Below are positions 51,539 to 61,236 of a DNA stretch of 64,000 nt, piece after piece; positions within the stretch are counted from its first letter, which is position 1, and each line of letters begins with the position of its first letter. The stretch covers positions 1-64,000 of the forward strand of contig NZ_FQUU01000007.1 in the NCBI RefSeq assembly GCF_900129295.1. The letters are read 5' to 3'. Source of the stretch: Flavisolibacter ginsengisoli DSM 18119 (GTDB lineage Bacteria; Bacteroidota; Bacteroidia; Chitinophagales; Chitinophagaceae). A program made the translations under genes and the position numbers. The notes under the pieces were generated by a model, which saw only the letters and a list, made by a program, of their open reading frames with translations, did no database searches and was not told where the DNA came from.

Positions 51539-52948
51539 ATGAAACTGTTATTTAGCATCAGCTTGCTGCTTACATTTCAAAATATGATGATGGCACAGGA
51601 TTGCAGTTGTGCCGCTCAATTTAACTTCGTGACTAATTATTTTGAACAAAACAATCCTGCTTTCCAGAAGATCAAAAATGACCCTGCAGGTTATACCATT
51701 TATAAAGCCGACCTAAAAAAGTTGCGAACTGAGGCCAATAAGAAAAAGGATACAGATCTCTGCATCCGCCTATTGGACAAATATGTGACTTTATTAAAAG
51801 ACCACCACAGCGGCATTGGGTTCAACCTGAACCGAAAGGACCTTGGAGATTCTACCAAGGTGGCGGTCTTTAAAAGTTCTGCTGCCTACCGCCAGTTCAA
51901 AAAAATCCAGGTGGATACTTCAGAATTATATACAAGACTCAACACAAAAGACATTGCTGATATTGAAGGTATTTACAGTGATGGGCGATCAATAGTTTTT
52001 GGCATAGTACAAAAAGAAAACAAGCCTAACCAATATATTGGGGTGGTATTAAAAACCAATAAGCTGTTGGATGCTGGTCATATATTGCTGGAGTTAACGA
52101 GGCAACAGGACAGTAGTTTTGATGTGTCCTATAACATCGGTCTGTTAGGGTTTAATTTTCAACGGATTATTAAAAACACGACCATTGAGCATGGACAAAT
52201 ACCTTTCCTTGGCTTTTCAAAAGGATCTGTCCCCTCATCACAGGGCAAAAATTATGAGTTTAAAGAATTGAATGACAGTACCAATTATCTTCGGTTATTA
52301 TCATTTGATGCACGCCTCACCCGGGAACTGGATTCCTTTTATCTTACTATTGACCAGGCCATTAAAAGCAAACCCTTCCTGATCATTGACATCAGGAATA
52401 ATGGGGGTGGAAGTGAATCGTCTTATTTTAAACTTTTACCCTATGCTTATACAAAACCTCTGCAAATTGATTCAGCATCGGTATGGGTATCTCCAGAAAA
52501 CATTAAACGATACGAAGAATCCACAACTGGTGATTATAAAGATTTGGTTGCCCGGATGAAAAAGGCAAAACCTTATTCTTTTATTCCCCAAAGTGAACAG
52601 GCAGTTACTACCTGGTCAATGGATAGTGGAACTGTATATCCTAAAAAAATAGCCTTACTATTCAACAGGGGTACAGCAAGTGCAGGGGAAGGTATGATCC
52701 AGTATTTTATTCAAAGTGATAAAGTGATCACCATTGGTGAAAATTCAGGTGGTTATATTGGGTATGGTAATGTTATGAATGCGCCTGTTCCCTGCGGAAA
52801 ATTTACAGTACAATCTACAACAACGCGCTACCTGCAAAAGTCAAAGTATGAATTTGTGGGCATTGCACCTATGTTTAGGGTGAAGAAAACAGATGACTGG
52901 ATACGATTTGCTCAAGAAGTATTGAGTCGGGAGAAAAGAAGTTTGTAG
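51539..52948 (+). CDS. S41-family peptidase, exported
   Basis: A 469-residue protein with a signal peptide (MKLLFSISLLLTFQNMMMAQDCSC). An N-terminal helical part is followed by a C-terminal S41/tail-specific protease-like domain: LIIDIRNNGGGSESSYFKLLPYAY and LLFNRGTASAGEGMIQYFIQSDKVITIGENSGGYIGYGN, where TASAGE holds the candidate catalytic serine and GENSGG the C-terminal loop. No PDZ domain is obvious. The enzyme probably cleaves envelope proteins. It ends with GTTTGTA heptads that overlap its stop codon. Confidence 0.82.
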   Translation: MKLLFSISLLLTFQNMMMAQDCSCAAQFNFVTNYFEQNNPAFQKIKNDPAGYTIYKADLKKLRTEANKKKDTDLCIRLLDKYVTLLKDHHSGIGFNLNRKDLGDSTKVAVFKSSAAYRQFKKIQVDTSELYTRLNTKDIADIEGIYSDGRSIVFGIVQKENKPNQYIGVVLKTNKLLDAGHILLELTRQQDSSFDVSYNIGLLGFNFQRIIKNTTIEHGQIPFLGFSKGSVPSSQGKNYEFKELNDSTNYLRLLSFDARLTRELDSFYLTIDQAIKSKPFLIIDIRNNGGGSESSYFKLLPYAYTKPLQIDSASVWVSPENIKRYEESTTGDYKDLVARMKKAKPYSFIPQSEQAVTTWSMDSGTVYPKKIALLFNRGTASAGEGMIQYFIQSDKVITIGENSGGYIGYGNVMNAPVPCGKFTVQSTTTRYLQKSKYEFVGIAPMFRVKKTDDWIRFAQEVLSREKRSL

Positions 52949-52957
52949 TTTGTAGTT
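52941..52957. repeat. GTTTGTA heptad repeats overlapping the stop codon
   Basis: GTTTGTA occurs twice in tandem at 52941-52954 and is partly repeated at 52955-52957. It is the reverse complement of the AAACTAC-type heptads at 57700-57734, so the two are one repeat family in opposite orientation. Confidence 0.5.
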
Positions 52958-53182
52958 CTTTGGGCGTAATAAACTTAGATTTTACTATCAGGTTAAAGCG
53001 TAAGTGATGATAATTAAAGGTCAAACAATCTTACACGTATAATTTTATGACAAGCAAAATGGGATCGGTGGCATACAGCCATCAACACACGTTACCTTAT
53101 ATTGCCACACTTTCCGGGAGGTCGCATTTCTATTGTTAATTCACCCATATTCTAAACCCCATTCTGATTATATTTAAGGCAC

Positions 53183-54337
53183 ATGAAGCCGGAACTAACA
53201 AGCACAAAACCACATTACGCCATCCTTGATGGTCTTCGGGGTGTGGCCGCCCTGATGGTAGTGGCCTTTCATATATTTGAAGCCAATGCCACAAGCCACC
53301 TGGACCAGGTCATCAACCATGGTTACCTGGCTGTAGACTTTTTCTTTTTGCTTTCTGGCTTTGTCGTTGGTTATGCTTACGATGACCGCTGGTATAAAAT
53401 GTCTATTAAAGAATTTTTAATGCGCCGCCTTGTGCGGCTGCAGCCTATGGTCATCATGGGAATGATCGTAGGGGCCATAGGCTTTTATTTCCAGGATTCC
53501 ATTTTGTGGCCCAACATTCATGATGTACCTGTATGGAAAACCATATTGGTAATGTTCATTGGCTTCACCATATTACCATTACCCTTATCTATGGATATCA
53601 GGGGATGGACCGAGATGTACCCATTAAACGGACCTGCATGGTCCCTGTTTTATGAATACATTGTCAATATACTATACGGTATCGGCTTAAGAAAGCTATC
53701 TAATAAAGCATTGGGTGTGTTGGTGCTCCTGGCGGCGGCTGCCCTGGTACATTTTGCTGTAACAAGTCCCGGCGGAGATGTGATCGGTGGCTGGTCGCTG
53801 GAGCCTGTTCAGATGCGCACAGGTATTACAAGAGTTCTTTTTCCATTTTTCGCAGGCCTGTTATTATCCCGTACCGTTCAACTTTCAAAGATCAAAAATG
53901 CATTTCTCTTGTGCAGTCTGTCAGTCATTGCTGTACTATCCATACCAAGGATCGGGGGGAGTGAGCATTTATGGATGAACGGCCTGTATGATTCTTTAAG
54001 CATCATTTTGATTTTTCCATTGATTGTGTATTTGGGTGCCAGCGGTGAAGTAAAAGGCAAATACGGCTCCCTGATCTGCAAGTTCTTTGGAGATATATCC
54101 TACCCATTATACATTACGCATTATCCGATCATTTACATCTACACTGCCTGGGTAGCCAGCAATAAAGTTCCATTAAGTGAAGCCTGGCCAACAGGTATAG
54201 TAGTTTTTCTCACCTGCATAACACTTAGTTATGCCTGCCTTAAGCTATACGATGAACCTGTAAGAAAATGGTTGACCAGGAAACTACTGGTAAAAAGCAC
54301 AAAACAGGCAGCAGTACAACTAAAGCCCGGATACTGA
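53183..54337 (+). CDS. Acyltransferase_3-family membrane acyltransferase
   Basis: A 384-residue integral membrane protein with about ten hydrophobic segments. The family hallmarks are YAILDGLRGVAALMVVAFHIFEAN at the N-terminus, VDFFFLLSGFVVGYAY in the first periplasmic loop with the catalytic His in AFHIF, and MRRLVRLQPMVIMG. The C-terminus carries the usual FFGDISYPLYITHYPIIYIYTA. These enzymes O-acylate sugars, lipids or peptidoglycan. No lipopolysaccharide or polysaccharide operon is adjacent, so the substrate is unknown. Confidence 0.92.
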   Translation: MKPELTSTKPHYAILDGLRGVAALMVVAFHIFEANATSHLDQVINHGYLAVDFFFLLSGFVVGYAYDDRWYKMSIKEFLMRRLVRLQPMVIMGMIVGAIGFYFQDSILWPNIHDVPVWKTILVMFIGFTILPLPLSMDIRGWTEMYPLNGPAWSLFYEYIVNILYGIGLRKLSNKALGVLVLLAAAALVHFAVTSPGGDVIGGWSLEPVQMRTGITRVLFPFFAGLLLSRTVQLSKIKNAFLLCSLSVIAVLSIPRIGGSEHLWMNGLYDSLSIILIFPLIVYLGASGEVKGKYGSLICKFFGDISYPLYITHYPIIYIYTAWVASNKVPLSEAWPTGIVVFLTCITLSYACLKLYDEPVRKWLTRKLLVKSTKQAAVQLKPGY

Positions 54338-54460
54338 GCTGTTAATAAAGACTATCGCATGGCGTAAAAGACCTCAAAATTCCTTTGGAACTCTTACCTT
54401 ATGGATAGCTTGACTATCTTGTGTTAGCATTATTAAATTAACCATACAACTGTTTCTACA

Positions 54461-54886
54461 ATGAATAACCCGATCTATCCCTGCCTTTGGTTTGATGGAA
54501 AGGCAAAAGAAGCTGCTGAATTCTATTGTTCAGTTTTTAAAGATTCGAAAATTATAACTGACACCCCAATGGTCGTACAATTTGAATTGAATGGATCACG
54601 GTTTATGGGATTGAACGGTGGCCCTCATTTTAAATTCAATGAAGCGGTTTCACTTGTTGTTAACTGTGAAAACCAGGAAGAGATAGATTACTATTGGGAA
54701 AAACTAACGGGCGAAGGGGGACAGGAAAGCATGTGTGGCTGGCTAAAAGATAAGTATGGCCTTTCCTGGCAGATCGTTCCTTCCAACATGGGTAAACTAA
54801 TGACAGATCCTGCCAGGGCGCAACGCGTGATGCCTGTACTCATGCAAATGAAAAAACTGGATATCCGCAAACTGGAAGAAGCATGA
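54461..54886 (+). CDS. VOC-family PhnB-like protein
   Basis: A 141-residue single-module protein: MNNPIYPCLWFDGKAKEAAEFYCSVFKDSKI, GSRFMGLNGGPHFKFNEAVSLVVNCENQEEIDYYWEKL and GWLKDKYGLSWQIVP, the pattern of PhnB/3-demethylubiquinone-9 3-methyltransferase-like VOC proteins. Despite the annotation names used for the family, no methyltransferase activity should be assumed. It is convergent with the channel gene 5 bases away. Confidence 0.9.
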   Translation: MNNPIYPCLWFDGKAKEAAEFYCSVFKDSKIITDTPMVVQFELNGSRFMGLNGGPHFKFNEAVSLVVNCENQEEIDYYWEKLTGEGGQESMCGWLKDKYGLSWQIVPSNMGKLMTDPARAQRVMPVLMQMKKLDIRKLEEA

Positions 54887-54891
54887 TATTC

Positions 54892-55677
54892 TTAGACCCG
54901 GGCCCTCACCAGTTTCCTGGAATGGGCTTTGAACAAACCCTGGTTTAACAACAGGACAAGGGGAATAAGCAGGTAGCAAATACCGGCCAGCCATTCCAGC
55001 CTGACCCAGGCCAGGACCAGTGCAAGTAACCCGATGCCTGCATTCATCAAAGCACCTCTGGCTTCCTTGCGGGTGAACTCCAGCTCAAACCTGTTAAAGT
55101 TGAATTGCGCTGACAGTTTCAATACATGATAATGCATTAATGCGATGATCAGCCAGATAAGGAAATACCCTATACTGAAAAGGATGATCAGTTGGGGGAA
55201 ATCCTCCTGTGATAGTACAGCTAATCCTTTCTCCGTAGCTGAAGGAAACAGGTCAAGTCCGCTCCAGGAAGCAATGAGCAGGGAGAATAAAAACTTGAGG
55301 GGATAGACATAGAAAAGGATGATGGCCAGGTAAAACAGGTTGAGCAACACCGTAGTAAAATCATGCAAACCATACCTGCGGAAGAATTGATATTGCTGGT
55401 ACCAGAAAAGGAAGATCATGGCCACGGTAGCAAAAAATGGAATGGCCCCTTTGGCAATATTCCTTAATTCGCCGAATGTTTGTGGTACTTCCAGCGATGC
55501 TACTAGCAGGGAAACAGAAAAAGCAAATACGGCATCACTTAACCCTTCCACTCTCTGTATCTCTTTGCCCCGATAGCGGAAGTTGCCGTCAACCAGAGAT
55601 GGGAATAACTTTTTGCGGATCATGCTGCCTTTTTGTTCAAGATAGCCAGGATGAACGTTATGAGAAATGACGGCCAT
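54892..55677 (-). CDS. TMEM175-like (DUF1211) potassium channel
   Basis: A 261-residue integral membrane protein. The conserved RxxxxSD motif in IQRVEGLSDAVFAFSVSLLVASLEVP is the TMEM175/DUF1211 signature (RVEAFSDGVFAI type) and is followed by about five to six further helices. Bacterial TMEM175 proteins are K+-permeable tetrameric channels; this one has a single repeat rather than the two of the human protein. Start choices are ATG 55677 or ATG 55623; the longer N-terminus is not conserved-looking. Confidence 0.85.
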   Translation of the reverse strand: MAVISHNVHPGYLEQKGSMIRKKLFPSLVDGNFRYRGKEIQRVEGLSDAVFAFSVSLLVASLEVPQTFGELRNIAKGAIPFFATVAMIFLFWYQQYQFFRRYGLHDFTTVLLNLFYLAIILFYVYPLKFLFSLLIASWSGLDLFPSATEKGLAVLSQEDFPQLIILFSIGYFLIWLIIALMHYHVLKLSAQFNFNRFELEFTRKEARGALMNAGIGLLALVLAWVRLEWLAGICYLLIPLVLLLNQGLFKAHSRKLVRARV

Positions 55678-55788
55678 CAGTAAATGTCATGAGCGTAGCT
55701 GATCTTTTTGGAGGTAGTTCAAAAAAATATTGCATTTGCTTATGTAATTCCTTTGTCCTGTTCATCCTATAGCCAAACCCCTAAGGCT

Positions 55789-57609
55789 ATGAGACTGCAA
55801 TACATTCTACTTTCAGGATTGATCCTTTTTTCCTTTTTATATAGTACTCAACCAGTGTTATTAAAAGGTCGTGTTACAGACCATGCAGGCAAGGCTGTAA
55901 CAAGCGCAACTATTAAAGTAAAAGGTAGTAAGACTGGAACAACAGCCGATAGTACCGGAAGATTTTCATTAAGTGTTACAAACATTCCGGTTACACTGCA
56001 GGTGACGGCAGTAGGCTATGAAAGCAAAGAGCTTACAATTACTGATAAAATGGCTGGAGATGAATTGAATATCAGCCTGAATCCCAGCAGGGAAGCTCTG
56101 GAAGAGGTGATGATCACAGGCTATGATGTATCAATGACGAAAAAAGAAGTTGCTTTTTCTGCACCAATAGCTGCACATGGACTGTCTGGTCGGGTAGCTG
56201 GTATTAGTGTTTCAAGAGGAAGAAGGGAAATAATGGTGGCAGATAAAGCAATGACCTCGGATAAGGTCATAAAACTTACCGATAGCGGAGATATTGAACC
56301 ACATTCCAATTTATTGACTGCGGGTGAGTTGAGCGATTTTAAAAAATGGAAACTCTGGGGCGACTATTCAGAAAAAGAATTCAAAGAGTATGGCAAGCAT
56401 TGGAAGCTATTCCCCAGGCAACGCTATTGTGTGCAGGTGCAGAATGGGTCAAGACAGGCCATAGCCGGAGAAAAAGTGTACCTGGTGAATGCAGATACAA
56501 AAGATACCGTATGGCAAAGTTTTACCGATAATACTGGCAAGGCAGAATTATGGGCCGCTATGCAGGTAGGGGAAGATCAACAGGGCAGGTACAGCATTCA
56601 CTGCAACAACCAATTGCTTCCTTTGGCGCAGTTGTTCGATAAAGGCATCAACAGAATAACCATCAACCAATCTTGCCATGCATCCAACGATGTAGATATC
56701 GCCTTTGTCGTGGACGCCACTGGTAGTATGGGTGACGAGATCCGTTACCTGCAGGCCGAGTTGGCAGATATCATCAACCATGTGTCGGATAAGTATAAAG
56801 AAGTAAACCTGAGGCTTGGCTCAGTGTTCTACCGTGATCACGGAGATGAATACCTTACCCGTCCATTCGACTTTCAAACAGATCCGGCGGCCTTGCTTCA
56901 GTTCATCAAAAATCAGTCAGCCATGGGTGGAGGTGACACGCCGGAGGCTGTTGATGCAGCATTGACATCAGCACTTAATGACCTTCATTGGAAAGAAGGT
57001 GCCAGGTCAAAGATCCTGTTCCTGGTGTTGGACGCGCCTCCGCATGATGATGCCCGTGACCAGGTAGACAAGCAAATAGTACTGGCAGCACAACAGGGCA
57101 TACGCATTGTTCCCATTGTCTGTAGCGGTATAGACAAATCAACAGAGTACCTGATGCGCAGCATGGCGCTGGCCACCAATGGCAGCTATGTGTTTTTAAC
57201 TGACGATAGTGGCATTGGCAATAAACATATTAAACCAACAACAGATGAATTCAGGGTGGAACTGTTGAATGCCCTCGTGCAAAGATTGATTGGTGAAATG
57301 ATCTACATGCCTGCATGCAATGGAAAAGACAGTAAAGAGCCAGCCAATGACCTGGTGAAAAATACAGGTAAGGTAGTAGTGTTTCCTAATCCTTCCACAG
57401 GAAGGATCAGCATTGAAGCACCGGAGCCAATTAAGGAGATCTATCTAACTGATTTTGCAGGCAAGATGTTGAAGCGCATGGAAGTTTCCAATAAACAAAG
57501 CAAATGGCAACTGGATCTAGGGAACCACCCTGCCGGAACCTATCTGGTAAAATATTATATAGAGGATAAGGGATGGGGAACGGAGAAGGTAGTGTTAGTA
57601 AGAAACTAA
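55789..57609 (+). CDS. Secreted VWA protein with SusC-like N-terminus and T9SS C-terminal domain
   Basis: A 606-residue surface protein with a signal peptide and CarboxypepD_reg-like domain (about 25-97, LLKGRVTDHAGKAVTSATIKVKG). Next follow LEEVMITGYD and HGLSGRVAGISV, which are strings of a SusC-type TonB-dependent receptor plug (about 104-140). A VWA domain begins at about 302 with the MIDAS motif DATGS (309-313; Thr replaces the usual first Ser). The C-terminus (about 520-606) has VVFPNPSTGRISI and GTYLVKYYIEDKGWGTEKVVL, a type A T9SS sorting domain. No receptor barrel is present. The ATG at 55789 is preferred as it precedes the signal peptide. Confidence 0.82.
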   Translation: MRLQYILLSGLILFSFLYSTQPVLLKGRVTDHAGKAVTSATIKVKGSKTGTTADSTGRFSLSVTNIPVTLQVTAVGYESKELTITDKMAGDELNISLNPSREALEEVMITGYDVSMTKKEVAFSAPIAAHGLSGRVAGISVSRGRREIMVADKAMTSDKVIKLTDSGDIEPHSNLLTAGELSDFKKWKLWGDYSEKEFKEYGKHWKLFPRQRYCVQVQNGSRQAIAGEKVYLVNADTKDTVWQSFTDNTGKAELWAAMQVGEDQQGRYSIHCNNQLLPLAQLFDKGINRITINQSCHASNDVDIAFVVDATGSMGDEIRYLQAELADIINHVSDKYKEVNLRLGSVFYRDHGDEYLTRPFDFQTDPAALLQFIKNQSAMGGGDTPEAVDAALTSALNDLHWKEGARSKILFLVLDAPPHDDARDQVDKQIVLAAQQGIRIVPIVCSGIDKSTEYLMRSMALATNGSYVFLTDDSGIGNKHIKPTTDEFRVELLNALVQRLIGEMIYMPACNGKDSKEPANDLVKNTGKVVVFPNPSTGRISIEAPEPIKEIYLTDFAGKMLKRMEVSNKQSKWQLDLGNHPAGTYLVKYYIEDKGWGTEKVVLVRN

Positions 57610-57612
57610 GAG

Positions 57613-57767
57613 CGTTTATGGTTTATGGCTTTTTGTTTCTGTTCGTTAGGTTATACTTAACTGTTATATGCAAGCTTTTTTTAGATCAACTCACCCAAGA
57701 AACTACAAACTACGAACTACAAACTACAAACTGTCGCGGCTCCCGACTCCAGACTCCAGACTCCCGA
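57613..57767. repeat. Three adjacent heptad arrays between genes
   Basis: Five heptads of the GGTTTAT/TGTTTCT type (57613-57647), five of the AAACTAC type (57700-57734) and four of the CTCCCGA/CTCCAGA type (57740-57767) lie within 155 bases. The first array is the reverse complement of the type seen at 37766 and 39547. The helicase gene starts 17 bases downstream. Confidence 0.6.
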
Positions 57768-57784
57768 CTTACTATATTTGCCTG

Positions 57785-59704
57785 ATGGACTATTTTAAAA
57801 GGCTGCTCCATTTATTGAAGATAGAGAAGGAAGAGGATAAGGTTTCTTACCAGCAGTTAATAGAAAATCAATCGGTGAATGACCGTAGGGAGAATGGAAT
57901 GACCTGGTATCCTGTAGCCATAAAAGATACTGAACTGGGTCATGGTGATTACCTGAGCGTGGAAGTGGAGCGGACCACACATACTGATATCATTCACCAG
58001 TTTCGGTTTGGGATGTCAGTGGCCCTGTTTTCCAATCATGATCCACGCCACGACCGCATTGAAGGCACTGTCACCTACATAAGCGGCAACCGAATGAAGT
58101 TCAGCCTGCGCACTGATGAATTGCCGGAATGGTCGCGCAATGGTAAGTTGGGATTGGATGTGGTTTTTGATGCCAACAGTTATTCCGAAATGGAGAATGC
58201 GCTGAAACAGGCACCATTAATTGCTGAAAAGCATGAAGAAGGTTTGTTGGTGCGCATTCTTACCGGCGAGAAAAAGCCTGGGTTCCATCCAAAGTTAGAG
58301 GCGCATGTACTACAACCTTATTTACAGCAATTAAACAGCACGCAACAACTGGCAGTGGAGAAGATCATTGCTGCGAATGAACTGGCTATTGTACACGGAC
58401 CTCCCGGCACCGGGAAGACCACTACGCTGGTGCAGGCCATTAAATGCCTGGTGCAGCAGGAACATGAACAGGTGTTGGTGGTAGCACCCAGCAATGCAGC
58501 TGTTGACCTGCTCACCGAAAAGCTTTCAGATGAAGGCCTGAACGTAGTGCGTGTGGGCAATCCTGCAAGGGTATCAGAACGGCTCATGTCCATGACACTG
58601 GACAATAAAATAGCTTCCCACCCATCTGCCAAAGAGATCAGGCGATTAAAAAAGCAGGCATCGGAGTACAGGGATATGGCGCAAAAGTATAAGCGCAATT
58701 TTGGAAAAGAAGAACGTGAACAGCGCAAAGCATTGTTCAATGAGGCAAGGAACATCAATAAAGAAGTGGAACGCACGGAACAATACATCATTGATGATAC
58801 GCTGGCTAAAGCGCAGGTGATCACCGCTACCCTTGTGGGTGCCAATCATTATACTGTCCGTAACAGGAAATACAAAACCGTGGTGATAGATGAGGCAGGA
58901 CAGGCTTTGGAACCTGCCTGCTGGATACCGATCCTGAAAGCTAAAAAGCTGGTGATGGCAGGGGACCATTTTCAATTGCCTCCTACCATCAAGTCTGATG
59001 AGGCAGCAAAGGAAGGTCTGGCTAATACCCTATTGGAAAAAGCAGTCGCCCTGCATCCTGAAGCCCTGGTGTTGCTGGAAGAGCAATACAGAATGCATGA
59101 GACCATTATGGGCTTCTCTTCCAGGGAGTTTTATGAGGGAAGGTTGCAGGCGCACCCTTCGGTTGCCCGGCGGCTCCTTCTTGAAAATGATCAGCCCCTG
59201 ATATTTATTGATACAGCAGGATGTGGCTTTGAGGAAAAATGGGAAGGGACCAGTATCAGCAATCCTGAAGAAGCAGGGTTTTTATTAAAGCAACTGCTGC
59301 AATTGATGGAAAACCTCCAACAGCAGAACCATTTGAGTAACCACCTTTCTATTGGGGTGATCTCGCCGTATAAGCACCAGGTGGAATTGTTGCGCCATAC
59401 CGTCATGGAAGATTCGGAATGGGAGAACTACCGGGAGTACATAACCGTAAACACCATTGACAGCTTCCAGGGACAGGAAAGGGATGCCATTTTCATCAGT
59501 ATGACAAGGAGCAATGCAGACAACAATATTGGCTTTCTTTCTGAGATCAGGAGGATGAATGTGGCCATGACAAGGGCACGTAAAAAGCTGGTTGTGGTAG
59601 GCGACAGTGCCACCTTATCACAGGCAACTTTTTATGCTGACTTTATTACCTATGCCCAACAAAATAATGCCTATATCAGTGCCTGGGAATTAATGGATTG
59701 GTAA
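57785..59704 (+). CDS. UPF1/IGHMBP2-like superfamily 1 helicase
   Basis: A 639-residue AAA/SF1B-type helicase. An N-terminal domain of about 180 residues precedes Walker A GPPGTGKTT (205-213), motif Ia SNAAVDLLTEKL, motif II VVIDEAGQALEPACWIP, motif III GDHFQLPPT, motif IV region EEQYRMHETIMGF, motif V DSFQGQERDAIFISMTRSN and motif VI NVAMTRARKKLVVVGD. It probably unwinds RNA or DNA, with a role in repair or RNA turnover. The ATG at 57785 is chosen since the upstream frame runs through heptad repeats. Confidence 0.93.
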   Translation: MDYFKRLLHLLKIEKEEDKVSYQQLIENQSVNDRRENGMTWYPVAIKDTELGHGDYLSVEVERTTHTDIIHQFRFGMSVALFSNHDPRHDRIEGTVTYISGNRMKFSLRTDELPEWSRNGKLGLDVVFDANSYSEMENALKQAPLIAEKHEEGLLVRILTGEKKPGFHPKLEAHVLQPYLQQLNSTQQLAVEKIIAANELAIVHGPPGTGKTTTLVQAIKCLVQQEHEQVLVVAPSNAAVDLLTEKLSDEGLNVVRVGNPARVSERLMSMTLDNKIASHPSAKEIRRLKKQASEYRDMAQKYKRNFGKEEREQRKALFNEARNINKEVERTEQYIIDDTLAKAQVITATLVGANHYTVRNRKYKTVVIDEAGQALEPACWIPILKAKKLVMAGDHFQLPPTIKSDEAAKEGLANTLLEKAVALHPEALVLLEEQYRMHETIMGFSSREFYEGRLQAHPSVARRLLLENDQPLIFIDTAGCGFEEKWEGTSISNPEEAGFLLKQLLQLMENLQQQNHLSNHLSIGVISPYKHQVELLRHTVMEDSEWENYREYITVNTIDSFQGQERDAIFISMTRSNADNNIGFLSEIRRMNVAMTRARKKLVVVGDSATLSQATFYADFITYAQQNNAYISAWELMDW

Positions 59705-59804
59705 GTAACAAAGTCCTGATGAATAGTATAAATGACTGCCCTGAAAGATATAGTAGCCTTATTAAAACTGTTTATGTGTTTGGCTTAATAATGTCAATAA
59801 GCAG

Positions 59805-61154
59805 CTATTTAATCTTTTTAATAGGGTTTATTCTCTTTCCCTGGAACAGTTTAGCTCCGGTCACCTTACCTGAAGCATCTTTTTCAAATACCAGTTCTGC
59901 ATCTGCTTCTGCAATATAGAATGTATCCTCAGATTCCGGCTGCAATTCGGTTTTAGGCTGCCCGGTAGGTTCAGCCTGGAGTATACCGTTCACCAAACTT
60001 ATCTTCAACATAAAATTGGGACCTATCTCATATTCGCCTTCATAGGCTTTAAGTTTTTCTACCGGCACCTGCACAAATTTGTGTTCTTTGGGCCATGCTA
60101 CCGGCTGATTAAAAACGATGGCTGAAAGATTATTGGCGATATCCCCGGTGTGCTGGGAGCTGTTGTTACTCAAAACGATTACCACTACATCATCATCAGG
60201 GAAACGCCTGATCATAGAAGTATATCCAAAAATGCCTCCTCCATGCTGTGCCACCAGTTTTCCATATGCACTATCCATACCCCATCCCAGGGCATATTTT
60301 GACTGGAAGGGCGTGTATATCTTTTGCCATGAGGCTGGAGATAATAGTGCATGTTTTTGCAGTGACTGGTGCCATGCATACAGATCCTTTACACTTCCAT
60401 ATAAAGAGCCGGCTGAATAGGCAACAGTTGAATCAACTATGCCTGCTGGTTCAAACTTGTCATCCCTAATGAAATTATACCCAATGGTTCGGTCAGGAGA
60501 AGTATTGTGTGCGTAATCAAAACCTGCTGTTTTTAATCCCAGGGGTTCAAGTATCACCTGTCGCATGAGCTTTTCATAAGGAACCCCGCTGGCTTTTTCT
60601 ATGATATAACCAAGCAGGGAATATCCAGAATTGCTGTAGCTGAATTGAGAACCCGGGGCAAATTCTAATGGCCTGTTATTAAATAGTGCAAATATCTTTT
60701 CCCTGCTTGCTGTCTTGACAGCCTCTGTTTTCATAAAATCACCATTATTGGTATAATTAAAGATCCCGGAGGTATGTGTAAGCAGGTTATAGATGGTCAC
60801 ACTATCTGCAAATGGTAATTCAGGGAAATATTTACTAAGCTTATCATTGATGTTCAGTTTTCTTTTCTCCTGCAAATACATGATTAGGGCTGAAGTAAAT
60901 TGTTTGGTTATGGATCCATATTGAAACAGGCTGTTGGCATCAACCTTTGTTTTTTGCGCCACATTTTTATAACCGTAACCCTTCTCCAGTAATATCTTGC
61001 CCTTTTGGGCTACCAATACAGATCCATTAAAGCCTTTTTTTTGAGCGTAAACATTTACCAGTGAGTCCAGTGAAGGTGTGATAGACTGCGCAAGGCATGA
61101 AAAAGTATAGGAAACAAGTAGCGTGAGCATAAACAGGTGGCGACGCATAAACAT
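59805..61154 (-). CDS. Serine hydrolase of the class C beta-lactamase family
   Basis: A 449-residue exported protein (signal peptide about 1-23). The catalytic SxxK is S81-I-T-K84 in QYGSITKQFT, the YxN motif is SYSNSGYS near residue 179, and HGGGIFGY (about residue 305) takes the place of the KTG box. The C-terminal about 110 residues form a beta-rich extension. These are penicillin-binding-protein-like DD-peptidase/esterase homologues; antibiotic resistance should not be assumed. It is isolated in its orientation. Confidence 0.92.
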   Translation of the reverse strand: MFMRRHLFMLTLLVSYTFSCLAQSITPSLDSLVNVYAQKKGFNGSVLVAQKGKILLEKGYGYKNVAQKTKVDANSLFQYGSITKQFTSALIMYLQEKRKLNINDKLSKYFPELPFADSVTIYNLLTHTSGIFNYTNNGDFMKTEAVKTASREKIFALFNNRPLEFAPGSQFSYSNSGYSLLGYIIEKASGVPYEKLMRQVILEPLGLKTAGFDYAHNTSPDRTIGYNFIRDDKFEPAGIVDSTVAYSAGSLYGSVKDLYAWHQSLQKHALLSPASWQKIYTPFQSKYALGWGMDSAYGKLVAQHGGGIFGYTSMIRRFPDDDVVVIVLSNNSSQHTGDIANNLSAIVFNQPVAWPKEHKFVQVPVEKLKAYEGEYEIGPNFMLKISLVNGILQAEPTGQPKTELQPESEDTFYIAEADAELVFEKDASGKVTGAKLFQGKRINPIKKIK

Positions 61155-61236
61155 ATTTTTATAAATAGATAAGACGTAAGAAAATGAATGAGGTTACCTG
61201 AACCCTAATAAATATAAATATATTCCCGGGATTGAA

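Noticed and set aside
58318-58845. Minus-strand open frame inside the helicase gene
   Set aside because: It is antisense to motifs I-II of the helicase and has a biased, Ser/Thr-rich composition typical of shadows.
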